DNA from: Dictyobacter formicarum
Lineage (GTDB): Bacteria > Chloroflexota > Ktedonobacteria > Ktedonobacterales > Ktedonobacteraceae
Reading direction: 5' to 3'
DNA: 64,000 bases
NCBI RefSeq assembly: GCF_016587435.1
Contig: NZ_BNJJ01000019.1
Coordinates: 114,222 to 178,221 of the forward strand
The notes under the pieces are model-generated. The model was not told the origin of the DNA and did not search any database. It worked only from the letters and a program-made list of their open reading frames with translations. Below are positions 26,691-35,728 of the stretch, piece after piece. The translations under genes were made by a program, and so were the position numbers. Position 1 is the stretch's first letter. Each line of letters begins with the position of its first letter.

Positions 26691-29165
26691 TCAACAGCCG
26701 ATAACGTTTGCTCTGAAGAGCATATCTCTTGACATGTCGGTTGTAAATTGGCTGGCGGCTTTGGAGGATGCTTCACAGCCCGCTGGATGTATGGTGAGGT
26801 GATAATCAGGATTGGTACCTGCCTGACGCTGTACATAGTACTGGTAAGTCTGGGCTGAGTGTGCCGGTACATACCAGGAAAGCTTGACGGTTGCCTGACA
26901 GTTTTTGGGAATTATCACATAGCCACCAAACATGCCACGCTGCGGGATATCGCTCTGAAAGTTGGTTGGTCCACCCACTTTATCCAATGGATGCTCTTCA
27001 CCTACAAACTGGTCGTAGATCATTGGTGAGGCCAGTCCGGCCACATATTGTCCCGCTGGACAGACCAGTTCTTGATGCGGATAGACGTTTGTTCTGGGAC
27101 AACTGCCCAACACGCCTCCGCATAAAGGTTCGCCATTATCGATGCCACTGCCAGAGCGAAAATGCACATCGGGCGGCACATAGATGCGTAGATAGTCCCG
27201 GTAGGTGTCAAAGCCATAAACTGGCCCGGTCTGTTGATAATTAAAGTACATGGTCAGGTTATGGGTCGCTCCACCTTTGTTGTCGAGTTGTACATCATCG
27301 TTGAACGTAGTCTTTACATATTGTGAGGCCTTACTGACGCTGACATTGGTTTGTACAATATAGAGGCCATCACGATTGGTCGAGCGATCCATCTCGCCCG
27401 CTAAATTATTGCGCTTCAGGACGTTTTCTACCGTTGGATTGGTTACATAGACCTGCAGATCACGCGTTTGCATATCTTTGAGCATCTGCTGGCCAATGCC
27501 CAGCAATTCTTTGACTGGCGCCTGCCGTATATGATCGACCAATGTATGCGCGAGCGCCGATGTAAACATTTTTCGTGCGGCCTCATCATCGTTGATATGC
27601 TCTATGCGTTTCTCTTTGGCGATACCAGGATGTGACAGCTGATAATAATGCAATTTTTCCTCAAGATTCTGGGCCGTAATAGTTTCCTGGTAGCGAGGAA
27701 TTGTAATCGGCCCGATGGCTTGCAGTAAGTGTTGGATGGTATAAGGGGTGAATAGAATTACACCATCGACCGATCGATTGATCTCAGCCTTGTAGCGTTC
27801 CATTTCCAGGTTAGCTGAGGTGGGAAAATCAGCTGAGAGGTTGGCATCACGCAGACCCCAGTTGGCGAAGGGCCACCAGGAGCGATAGGCATCCGGCGCT
27901 ACATTGCCATAAGTCGGACTATTATCGCTATATTCCAATAAAGCGATGTTTTGCAGTGAAAAGGGAGCAACCCGTCCATTACGGATCGTCAACTCTCCAT
28001 ATTGACCGGTAAAGCCACCGGTGGCGCGTAGCTCTGCCCGATCCATGGTCTGGATCAGAAAGGTGCGTGGTTGATCTACACCCAGCAACCAGCCAAGTGA
28101 TTCAACCAGGTTACGGTTTTCTCTGGCCGTGGTAACGACCTGTGACAGAAGCTGGAGATCGGTTGTGAGTTGTTGCCGCATATCCGCGCTGAGGGGCAGC
28201 AGGTTCAGCGAAAGCAGTTTTGTCTGCTCCTGTATATTCTCTAGTCGTGGCAAGATACGATTAAATGCTAGCTGCATCTGCTTAAATTGTGGTGCGGTAA
28301 TCAGGGGCGCTTTACTGTTACCCAGCAGGCTACCCTGCAGTTGCGGAGCCAGTAACAGGCCAGTGGCTACAACTTCTTGTCCGATCATGGTGACATCGAC
28401 GCCGATCTGACTGGCAGCATGCGCGGTCGTAAAATAGGGTGCTAGCTGCGGCGCCATCTGTGGCGCTGATTGTAGCCAGGGCGTTTTATTCAATATCATC
28501 TGCACTTGCTGAAAATCGTGCTGGGCCGCCGCCAGTTCGGTTTGAGCCTTTGCCAGTTTGGTGGCGTCCAGCAGTTTTTTGTTCGTATCACTGGCTTGTT
28601 GTGGACTGCTCAACAGGTCTTTGACGGTACGTAAGTGGTTGATGCCGCTAATGGTATGGGTGGTCAGTGTACTCAGGGTCACATATGCTTGCAATACATA
28701 GCCACCAGAGAAAACTGTAGGCAGGGCGATACCCAGACAGAGAATGCCAAGCAATATAAGATTGAGTGTTGCTAGTTTAGATGATTGCCTCTTCCGCTGC
28801 AGCGAGCTACGAACTTTGCTGCGTTGCAACTTTTGATGCAGGCGGCGCGAATAGCGTTGCTGCTGTAGAACCTGCCTCCTCCTGATAATCTGCGTATAAT
28901 GTGAGTCTTGATCGGGAATGAAGATTGCGTTTTCTGCGGTCTGACCTGGAACATCAAGTTTATCTGGGATGTCATTCTTCTGAGGGGGAGCGAGAACATA
29001 TGCTCCCTCGGGGAGCGAGTTCACTGGCACTTCAGAAAGCAGCAAATTATCCATGGGGATAGCCGAGGAGGGTGGAGCAGGCTGCGAAGCCGTATCCATG
29101 GTAGGTTGAGCCGGCTGTTGGAGAGGTTGCAGTGCGACGCCGTCAGTGTCATGTGCGTGTAACAT
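26691..29165 (-). CDS. DUF4012 membrane-anchored envelope protein (second copy)
   Basis: 824 aa. A long Pro/Gln-rich and then very basic cytoplasmic N-terminus (RRRQVLQQQRYSRRLHQKLQ). One membrane segment at about residues 132-160 (ATLNLILLGILCLGIALPTVFSGGYV). The extracellular DUF4012 region contains IQTMDRAELRATGGFTGQYGEL, WWPFANWGLRDANLSADFPT and GPITIPRYQETITAQNLEEKL. AAGAGG precedes ATG 29165 by 7 bases. It differs from its paralog mainly in the N-terminal extension of about 100 residues. Function unknown. Confidence 0.85.
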   Translation of the reverse strand: MLHAHDTDGVALQPLQQPAQPTMDTASQPAPPSSAIPMDNLLLSEVPVNSLPEGAYVLAPPQKNDIPDKLDVPGQTAENAIFIPDQDSHYTQIIRRRQVLQQQRYSRRLHQKLQRSKVRSSLQRKRQSSKLATLNLILLGILCLGIALPTVFSGGYVLQAYVTLSTLTTHTISGINHLRTVKDLLSSPQQASDTNKKLLDATKLAKAQTELAAAQHDFQQVQMILNKTPWLQSAPQMAPQLAPYFTTAHAASQIGVDVTMIGQEVVATGLLLAPQLQGSLLGNSKAPLITAPQFKQMQLAFNRILPRLENIQEQTKLLSLNLLPLSADMRQQLTTDLQLLSQVVTTARENRNLVESLGWLLGVDQPRTFLIQTMDRAELRATGGFTGQYGELTIRNGRVAPFSLQNIALLEYSDNSPTYGNVAPDAYRSWWPFANWGLRDANLSADFPTSANLEMERYKAEINRSVDGVILFTPYTIQHLLQAIGPITIPRYQETITAQNLEEKLHYYQLSHPGIAKEKRIEHINDDEAARKMFTSALAHTLVDHIRQAPVKELLGIGQQMLKDMQTRDLQVYVTNPTVENVLKRNNLAGEMDRSTNRDGLYIVQTNVSVSKASQYVKTTFNDDVQLDNKGGATHNLTMYFNYQQTGPVYGFDTYRDYLRIYVPPDVHFRSGSGIDNGEPLCGGVLGSCPRTNVYPHQELVCPAGQYVAGLASPMIYDQFVGEEHPLDKVGGPTNFQSDIPQRGMFGGYVIIPKNCQATVKLSWYVPAHSAQTYQYYVQRQAGTNPDYHLTIHPAGCEASSKAASQFTTDMSRDMLFRANVIGC

Positions 29166-29605
29166 TCATAACCTCTTGCATGTAGATTTGGGCCTTGCCC
29201 CCCGATTTATACCCTTGACGAACGATCCCGTTCCCTATCTGATTCTTAACTAAGCTAGTAATGATATTGTTATATTAAACAGAAGCATACGTAGTTTTAT
29301 AACGCATGCGTATATGCAGACGTTTCAACTTCACGCCAGGTATGATTAAAGTCGTGCTAATTTTTATTAGAAGCTCTTTTTAAGATGTTTGGCTCTCAAT
29401 GCTCACACTATGATAACGTTGTTGGAGGATGAAAAGGGGACAAACGAGTCCTCTGGCTTGCTGATCCGCTTGGATTGTATGGCTGAAGAGATATCGGTCC
29501 ATCAGCCTGGCCGTGTGCATGCTGGTTGATGCTGTCGTGTATCTTGTTTCCGCTGTCGGGAGTGTACAAAATAAGCGTATCGAATGAGAAAGGATGGAGC
29601 CCGTA
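29166..29605. other. Intergenic region between DUF4012 and ppk2
   Basis: About 440 bases between divergent genes. AT-rich in the first half with several promoter-like hexamers but no convincing pair. No gene, repeat or structured RNA recognised. Confidence 0.5.
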
Positions 29606-30457
29606 ATGAGTAATGATTTGTTATGGAAAGTCCCCGAAGGTGAGCATGTCAAATTAAAGAAGTATGATCCTGATTATGTACATCCTTCATTTAAGCGTGA
29701 TGGTGCTGAGGAGACGCTGGGCAACCTGGGCAAAGAGATGGGTGAGTTGCAGGAGTTGCTGTCGGCGGCCCAGCATCACAGCCTGCTGATGGTCTTGCAG
29801 GGTATGGATACGAGCGGAAAAGACGGCACGATCCGCCATGTCTTTTCGCAGGTGAATCCACAGGGCTGTCACGTGGTCTCGTTTAAGGTGCCAACGCCTG
29901 AAGAAGCAGCTCACGATTTTCTTTGGCGTATCCATAATGCTGTACCTCCCAAAGGCGTAATGGGTATTTTCAATCGCTCACAGTATGAGGATGTGCTGGT
30001 TGTGCGCGTCCATAATCTGGTTCCTGAGGATGTCTGGAAACGGCGCTACAAAGAGATTAATCATTTTGAGAAGTTGCTGGCTGACAACGGAACGATCATT
30101 CTCAAGTTCTTTTTACATATCAGCCAGGATGAGCAAACTGCTCGCTTACAGGCACGCATCAATGATAAAGATAAGGCCTGGAAAATTTCGAGTAGCGATT
30201 TTGCTGAGCGTAAATACTGGGATGACTATCAAAAAGCCTATGAAGATGCTTTGAGCCAATGTAGTACCGATGAGGCTCCCTGGTATATTGTGCCAGCCAA
30301 TCATAAGTGGTATCGCAATCTGGTGATTGCCCAGACGCTGGTAGACACTATGCGTAAGTATAAAGATGAGTGGAAGGCTGACCTTGAAGAGCGCGGTCGT
30401 AAAGAGCTGGCAGCGTTGCAGCAGTTACGTGCCAGCAACGAGGTCAAAGGATTATAA
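29606..30457 (+). CDS. ppk2: Polyphosphate kinase 2 family (polyP:nucleotide phosphotransferase)
   Basis: 283 aa. PPK2 enzymes transfer phosphate between polyphosphate and nucleoside mono- or diphosphates. Walker A GMDTSGKDGTIRHVFSQVNP at about 68-87, the lid GIFNRSQYEDVLVVRVH with its conserved Arg and Tyr, and KFFLHISQDEQTARLQARI are all typical, with normal one-domain length. ATG 29606 is chosen because GGAG lies 6 bases upstream; an in-frame ATG at 29594 has no properly spaced site. Which nucleotide it prefers cannot be told from sequence by eye. Confidence 0.9.
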   Translation: MSNDLLWKVPEGEHVKLKKYDPDYVHPSFKRDGAEETLGNLGKEMGELQELLSAAQHHSLLMVLQGMDTSGKDGTIRHVFSQVNPQGCHVVSFKVPTPEEAAHDFLWRIHNAVPPKGVMGIFNRSQYEDVLVVRVHNLVPEDVWKRRYKEINHFEKLLADNGTIILKFFLHISQDEQTARLQARINDKDKAWKISSSDFAERKYWDDYQKAYEDALSQCSTDEAPWYIVPANHKWYRNLVIAQTLVDTMRKYKDEWKADLEERGRKELAALQQLRASNEVKGL

Positions 30458-30505
30458 CCTTGTTGGTTGGGGACCGGCGGTCTGCGCTTATTAAGTTTAT
30501 CGAGC

Positions 30506-31909
30506 TTATAATTTGCGCGTCAGTCGGCCCCGGGCACGTGCGGGTGGTGGATAGTAGGTGGTTGGCGCGGTAGTAATCATGTCACCAACGCGTAACTGCA
30601 CCTGGAGATAGCGCATGCCAGCCTTATGATAATGGGCGAAAAGCATCAGGCTATGATGAGCGATAATATCGGCCTGATCTGTATGGCGATCCAGCAGTAA
30701 TTGTCCACCAATAGTCTCTTCATCTGCCGTAAAGGCCATTTCTTCTCCATCCTCATTGGCGACCAGCTTGCGGGTATGGCGGCGGATTTGATTGGGCCAG
30801 AGAACCAGCGCGATGGATTGTCCCTTCAGGCGTTGTTCCTGCAGGCGCTCACTCAGGTAACTGGCCAGTTTGCCTAATGCGCTACAGGTCTCGTCGGCAT
30901 CGGCCTGGTGGTGAAAGCGGACACGGGCATTCTGGCTCAAAGGCGGTGCATCGGGTACCACCAGGCTATCATCATCCCCAATGGCCACGCGATAGAGCCA
31001 GCCGCCCAGTTGTCCCAGGCGGCGTACCAATCCCTCTTCGGTTAATGTCGCGACCTGCGCAAAGGAGGTAATGCCAAAATCGCGCAGGTGTGCTACCATC
31101 TCGGCCACAGCCACTGGATCTACCTGCTCGCTTTTTCCTTCGCCGTTCTTGTTCTGGTTGTGCTCGTTGAGCTCCGGTAATGCTGTGGCCTGGCCTGTAC
31201 CGGCGGCCCGCATGCGTGTGAGCATTGATAGTGGCAGCGTTTGCACGAAAGAGGCCTCACGTCCATGTGGAATATAAAGAACTCCTTGCCGACCATCTTT
31301 GCGACTCATCAATGCTGCCAGCTCTGCCGTCGATTTGCCGTTGGCGACCCCGATCATGGCGCTCAATCCCATTTCGGCGATTTCGGCGCACAGACGTTCC
31401 GCTAGCGTTACCGGTGTCGTGAAGGGAAGCTCGCAGCCGCGCAGGTCAATGAATGCATCGGAGACAGGAATCGTTTCTATAATGCGCGAATACGCCCGAT
31501 AGCGATCCTTGAGCTGCTGCAATATAGGTTGATATTGATTATGCGAAGCAGGTAAAAAACGCGTACGGGGAGCCAGCCGATGGGCGCGGCGCAGCGGCAT
31601 GCCCGGTACCAGGCCTGACCGTGCGGCGGCTGGTGACACGTCGATCACGCGCCCGGGTTCATTGGGGCGCCCGGTGCCTGTGCCTACGATGAAGCTCTGC
31701 CCGCGTAACGAGGGGTCCAGGAGTTCCTCCATCGTACAATAGAAATGATCAATGCGTACATGCATGACACCCTGACGGAGCCGGGCGCGTTCCGCTGCGC
31801 GGGCCGCTTCATCTACCTCATCGTTAGCATGATACGGTGGCTGCTCGTCCATTATATTTTCCGAGCTCTTTATTGCCTGTTGTGATGATGATTGCTGAAA
31901 TTGTTGCAT
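30506..31909 (-). CDS. Y-family DNA polymerase-like protein lacking catalytic acids (ImuB-like)
   Basis: 467 aa. The Y-family palm and fingers are recognisable (ELLDPSLRGQSFIVGTG, VIDVSPAAARSGLVPGMPLRRA, then a helix-hairpin-helix region DFGITSFAQVATL and a little-finger domain). The first metal-binding motif, normally D-x-D-x-F-Y, reads MHVRIDHFYCTME, with Arg at the first acid. The second, normally S-[IV]-D-E, reads PVSDAFIDLRG, so the DE pair is lost. Loss of both motifs is typical of ImuB, a non-catalytic partner in mutasome translesion synthesis. No imuA or dnaE2 is adjacent. The gene stands alone, convergent with ppk2. Confidence 0.8.
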   Translation of the reverse strand: MQQFQQSSSQQAIKSSENIMDEQPPYHANDEVDEAARAAERARLRQGVMHVRIDHFYCTMEELLDPSLRGQSFIVGTGTGRPNEPGRVIDVSPAAARSGLVPGMPLRRAHRLAPRTRFLPASHNQYQPILQQLKDRYRAYSRIIETIPVSDAFIDLRGCELPFTTPVTLAERLCAEIAEMGLSAMIGVANGKSTAELAALMSRKDGRQGVLYIPHGREASFVQTLPLSMLTRMRAAGTGQATALPELNEHNQNKNGEGKSEQVDPVAVAEMVAHLRDFGITSFAQVATLTEEGLVRRLGQLGGWLYRVAIGDDDSLVVPDAPPLSQNARVRFHHQADADETCSALGKLASYLSERLQEQRLKGQSIALVLWPNQIRRHTRKLVANEDGEEMAFTADEETIGGQLLLDRHTDQADIIAHHSLMLFAHYHKAGMRYLQVQLRVGDMITTAPTTYYPPPARARGRLTRKL

Positions 31910-32268
31910 AGCATTCTTCTACAGTATATATCTTTGTTGGGCGAACGACAAAAAATGTGCTGATACTCTTATCACGATACATCTACTTGCATCTTTGTCT
32001 GAATAGGACGAAAGAATGATGCAGATAAGGTTACTAATGGAGAATACGATGCATGATATATGTATACTTGTAGTGTCCGTGTTTTGTAAAATATACTCGC
32101 CTATATATGGATATATCAAATGCCTACCACTAAACATCTCCATAATCCCCCCTTACAATAAACCAACGCGTGGAAGCATGCGAGTTTGCATATCAACTGC
32201 TCAAGTTTTTGAGCAGTAATATCTCGTCCATCGAGTTTTTCTATTATATACTAAAATTCTGTTTATGC
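31910..32268. other. AT-rich intergenic region
   Basis: About 360 bases, clearly more AT-rich than the surroundings, between two minus-strand genes. Short open frames here have no RBS or coding bias. Nothing recognised. Confidence 0.5.
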
Positions 32269-33456
32269 CTATCCAGCGTGGTATGTTGTATGTATGCGGC
32301 GCAGTTCAGGGTCGATGGGTTCGGCCAGGCGAATGTCCTGAGCGCCCAGGTATTGCTGGAAGCGCAGCAGGGCCTGTTTGATGGCGTCGTAGAGCTCGGC
32401 GTCTGGACGACAATTTTCCTCCCACCACCACTTCATGATGGTCCACGTCTTGTCGCTCAGGCGTGAGTCAAGGCGTGCCACAAAGCGATCCCTGTAGAAG
32501 ACGGGCAGCACATAATAACCCCAGCGGCGCTGTGCTGGTGGCTTATAGACTTCCCACAGGTAGTCAAAGGAGAAGATTTGTTGGAGGGCTTTGCGATCCC
32601 AGAGCAGGCTATCCAGCGGACCTAACAAAGTGGCGCGAGGCGCTGGCATTGGCGCGTCCAGGTAAGGGAGCGCGTTGCGGTGTAGATAGTAGGGCCATTT
32701 TTTTTCTCCGACCAGCACCGGGATCAGGGTGCCCATTTCGATCAACTGGGTCAGGGCCGTTTTTCTGTGGGCGGTTGTTCCACAGGCGCTCCAGATGCAA
32801 GATTCTGCGTTGGGCCGCAGCAAGCCGACCGCCTGATAGCGGCGGCCAATGATCCAGCGGTGATACGTCTCAGCATCCGGTAGTGGGGCAAGATTATAGT
32901 GGTGCGCAGGGATGACACGTTCGGGGCGATCATAGTAGTGGCGTCCATTTTTGCGGTGATGGGTGACCAGGATGCCACTGACCCACATGGCTCGCAGGAC
33001 GCGCTTGGTGTGGGTCAGGCCATACCATGAGTTTTGATCGGGCATACGCGTGCGATCCTCAAACTCTAGCGATGAGAGTGGTCCCTGGGCATCGATGGCT
33101 GCCAGAATAGCTGGCGCAGTCTGAGAATCGGACTGCATGATTTCACGATCGTGGTAGGGACGATACATCTCACGAGTATGGGCACGCATGATCCAATCGC
33201 TGACTGGCACCAGGCAGGCCTGCTTATCCCAGGCATCATAGATCAAGCGATCGGTGTAGGCTACCTGCTGCCAATCATCGACCCGATAGCCAGGAACCCG
33301 CGCCTGCAAAACCAGGTCCGCATTGCGACCAACGGGATTCAATGGATCATACTGAACCGTTCCCAGGCGTTCAAACACACCAGGGATATCGGTTGGGGTC
33401 AGATGATAGTTGGCCAGCAGACGCGCGGCCTGTTCTCGTGAAATGGAGATCGTCAT
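32269..33456 (-). CDS. YcaQ/AlkX-type winged-helix DNA glycosylase family protein
   Basis: 395 aa of the HTH_42 family, whose studied members unhook DNA interstrand crosslinks or remove bulky alkyl bases. The N-terminal ISREQAARLLANYHL and LGTVQYDPLNPVGRNADLVLQARV contain the Q-x-D catalytic motif (QYD). YDAWDKQACLVPVSDW is also a family hallmark. C-terminal winged helices end in GYYVLPVFYRDRFVARLDSRLSDKTW, a very conserved block. Its neighbour downstream of the start, the ClbS/DinB-fold gene, lies 18 bases upstream on the same strand, so the two are likely co-transcribed. Confidence 0.85.
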   Translation of the reverse strand: MTISISREQAARLLANYHLTPTDIPGVFERLGTVQYDPLNPVGRNADLVLQARVPGYRVDDWQQVAYTDRLIYDAWDKQACLVPVSDWIMRAHTREMYRPYHDREIMQSDSQTAPAILAAIDAQGPLSSLEFEDRTRMPDQNSWYGLTHTKRVLRAMWVSGILVTHHRKNGRHYYDRPERVIPAHHYNLAPLPDAETYHRWIIGRRYQAVGLLRPNAESCIWSACGTTAHRKTALTQLIEMGTLIPVLVGEKKWPYYLHRNALPYLDAPMPAPRATLLGPLDSLLWDRKALQQIFSFDYLWEVYKPPAQRRWGYYVLPVFYRDRFVARLDSRLSDKTWTIMKWWWEENCRPDAELYDAIKQALLRFQQYLGAQDIRLAEPIDPELRRIHTTYHAG

Positions 33457-33474
33457 AGTCTTCCTTCGTTGCTT

Positions 33475-33966
33475 CTAGCTATGCTGGCTCGCCAGCCATT
33501 TTTGAATGATCTGGCTATGTTCCTCATAATGTCCAAATGTATTTCCCACTATATTTGGCCAGACCGGCTGTCCCTTCCATTGCTCAAGGGGCATGTTGAG
33601 CTCTTCCTCCGATAACAACTCCACTGCATCTCTGGTTTGCTGATACACTGCGGCGAACTCGTTCTGTACATCGCTCAGTGAACGATCTTTGTTGGCCTGA
33701 TAATACAGCTCGTTTTCTTCGTCCTCGCTCATGCCAGGTGTTGGATTGGGAAAGGTGGTCTCTTTATTATGGATGGCGGTCAGTACGCCAATAAGATATT
33801 TTTGCCAGGTGGTGAGATGGGCGATATTATCTTTGATCGACCACTTACCATTGACGCCAGGAGTTGTTAATTGCTCCTCGCTCAGGGTGGTTAACAGGGC
33901 TGTGAGCTGCTCGTAGCCTGTTTGCATGCGCTGTAATAACTCGGCTTTAGGTGCGTGTTCGGTCAT
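33475..33966 (-). CDS. ClbS/DfsB-type DinB-fold four-helix protein
   Basis: 163 aa. Begins MTEHAPKAELLQRMQTGYEQLTALLTTLSEEQLTTPG and continues GKWSIKDNIAHLTTWQKYLI, the typical opening of ClbS/DfsB members of the DinB/YfiT-like fold, with the His after the second helix. ClbS protects against colibactin, a DNA crosslinker; others are uncharacterised. Its position 18 bases before a YcaQ-type crosslink glycosylase gene on the same strand suggests a joint role in tolerance of DNA-alkylating compounds (inference). Confidence 0.75.
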   Translation of the reverse strand: MTEHAPKAELLQRMQTGYEQLTALLTTLSEEQLTTPGVNGKWSIKDNIAHLTTWQKYLIGVLTAIHNKETTFPNPTPGMSEDEENELYYQANKDRSLSDVQNEFAAVYQQTRDAVELLSEEELNMPLEQWKGQPVWPNIVGNTFGHYEEHSQIIQKWLASQHS

Positions 33967-34014
33967 GTGCTTCTGCCTTTCTTCCTGTTCGGTGACGCCA
34001 GAGTAACGGATATG

Positions 34015-34551
34015 CTAGTTTAAAACCGCACTGGTTGGTCGGACGCTAATCTCCGCGTCATCGGACGCAAAGCCATCCAGAGTATAATTACAAAAGGCGA
34101 TAATCTGCGCTTCGCTCAATAACTCGGTATCGAAGGTCACATGGGCATCGCTGACCAGCGTCACGTTGTAGCCAAAGGTGGTAGCGCGACGGACCGTCGT
34201 ATCGACGCAATGTTCGGTCTGGCCGCCAGCAACGATCAAGTGTTTGACGCCATATTCCTGTAGCGTATGCTGCAGCGTCGTGTCATGGAAGGAATCCGAG
34301 GCACGCTTGCGGATCACAGCTTCTCCAGGCTGTGGGGCGATCGCCGGATGGATATGCCAGTTCGCGCTGCCAACCTCTAATCCATGACCTTTGGGACCAT
34401 CATGCTGAACGTAGACCACCGGAATATTGGCGGCTCGCGCCCTGCTCAGCAAGGTTTGCATATTACCCAGCGCCTCCGTATGATGCGCCGAATCCGCGTT
34501 AATCATACCAACCTGGATATCAATAATGACCAGCGCCGTATCTTTATCCAT
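34015..34551 (-). CDS. Isochorismatase-like cysteine hydrolase
   Basis: 178 aa from ATG 34551 (MDKDTALVIIDIQVGMIN), with AGGGGA 7 bases upstream. A longer open frame reaches to 34665 but runs through a dispersed repeat. The catalytic triad is visible: Asp in IDIQVGM, Lys in VIRKRASDSF and Cys in GGQTEHCVDTT. Members hydrolyse amide or ester bonds of small molecules (isochorismate, nicotinamide, N-carbamoyl compounds, and others), and the substrate is not predictable. It is divergent from the WYL regulator at 34753, its probable regulator. Confidence 0.85.
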   Translation of the reverse strand: MDKDTALVIIDIQVGMINADSAHHTEALGNMQTLLSRARAANIPVVYVQHDGPKGHGLEVGSANWHIHPAIAPQPGEAVIRKRASDSFHDTTLQHTLQEYGVKHLIVAGGQTEHCVDTTVRRATTFGYNVTLVSDAHVTFDTELLSEAQIIAFCNYTLDGFASDDAEISVRPTSAVLN

Positions 34552-34587
34552 AAAAAATCCCCTCTGATGTTCGAAATAACAAGAAAA

Positions 34588-34640
34588 CATCGTAGGTGCG
34601 ACGAGGTTTGAAGCGCCAAGGGGCGCACCACGACTTTCAA
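34588..34640. repeat. Copy of the dispersed palindromic repeat
   Basis: ATCGTAGGTGCGACGAGG at about 34593 and GGGGCGCACCACGAC at about 34620-34634 form an imperfect inverted pair, lying between the divergent hydrolase and WYL regulator, that is, in the shared promoter region. Confidence 0.6.
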
Positions 34641-34752
34641 TCTTACCTCTTGAGTTTACACGCAAAAGAGGATAGAATTCGCCCTAAAACAGCATTATTT
34701 TTATGGATTGCCAGAAATTCGGCTGATCGCTAGATTGAAAGGAATGCCGCCA

Positions 34753-35706
34753 ATGTATTTTCCTACGACGCGTGTCCTGACGGTGCTGGAGTTGCTGCAG
34801 TCCAGGCAACAGATGAGTGGGCAGGAACTGGCGGAGCGTCTGGAGGTGGATCCCCGTACAATCAGGCGCTATATTACTATGTTGCAGGACCTGGGTATCC
34901 CAGTCGAAGGGATGAGAGGGCGCTATGGTTCGTATCGTTTGCTGCCGGGCTATAAGCTGCCGCCTTTAATGTTCAATGATGATGAGGCGCTGGCTCTGAC
35001 GCTGGGTTTGCTGGTTGGTCGCAAAATGGGATTGACTATGGCTACGCCCGCGGCTGAGGGAGCCCTGGCCAAGATTGAGCGTGTTCTGCCGCAATCCATT
35101 CGTGAGCGTGTGCAGGCGGTGCAGGAGACGCTGGTGGTGGACGTAACGCCAACCGGTGCCTTGCCGCGTAGCGAAATTGTGGTAGATCTAAGCGAGGCCG
35201 CGCGCCAGCGCCGCACGGTTCATATGCACTACCGAGCTTATGTGGGACAAGAAACCGAGCGCGCGCTGGATCCCTATGGCCTGGTCTATCGCTCTGGTTA
35301 CTGGTATGTGGTGGGCTATTGTCATCTGCGCCTGGACCTGCGTACCTTTCGCCTGGATCGCATCGTGGCGGTTGAGACACTGACGCGTACGTTTACGCGT
35401 CCGGAGGTGTTTGATTGCCTGGCCTTCGTATTGAAGTCGATACCCTCTACTCCAGCCACCTGGTTTGTTGATGTCGTGCTCAAAACCTCCTTAGAGGAGG
35501 CCCAGCGTATTGTCCCGCCAGCCCTGGCCGTGCTTGAACAGGTCGCAGAGGGTGTCGAGCTAAAATGCTATGTCGATCACCTGGATTGGCTGGCCTGGGT
35601 GTTGATTCGGCTGCACTGTCCATTTGTGGTGCGCCAACCGACCGAGCTACGAGAGGAGTTGCTCAAACTTGCCCAACAGATCACGGTCCTGGCTGAACGC
35701 ACCTGA
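34753..35706 (+). CDS. YafY/PafBC-type WYL-domain transcriptional regulator
   Basis: 317 aa. N-terminal DeoR-like winged helix (TRVLTVLELLQSRQQMSGQELAERLEVDPRTIRRYI), then a WYL domain (IHMHYRAYVGQETERALDPYGLVYRSGYWYVVGYCHLR region), and a C-terminal WCX part. WYL regulators respond to ligands such as single-stranded DNA or small molecules. ATG 34753 is taken because AAAGG lies about 10 bases upstream; an ATG at 34744 is too close to that site. Divergent from the isochorismatase-like gene, about 200 bases away. Confidence 0.85.
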   Translation: MYFPTTRVLTVLELLQSRQQMSGQELAERLEVDPRTIRRYITMLQDLGIPVEGMRGRYGSYRLLPGYKLPPLMFNDDEALALTLGLLVGRKMGLTMATPAAEGALAKIERVLPQSIRERVQAVQETLVVDVTPTGALPRSEIVVDLSEAARQRRTVHMHYRAYVGQETERALDPYGLVYRSGYWYVVGYCHLRLDLRTFRLDRIVAVETLTRTFTRPEVFDCLAFVLKSIPSTPATWFVDVVLKTSLEEAQRIVPPALAVLEQVAEGVELKCYVDHLDWLAWVLIRLHCPFVVRQPTELREELLKLAQQITVLAERT

Positions 35707-35728
35707 CAAAGGACGACACATCAAATGT

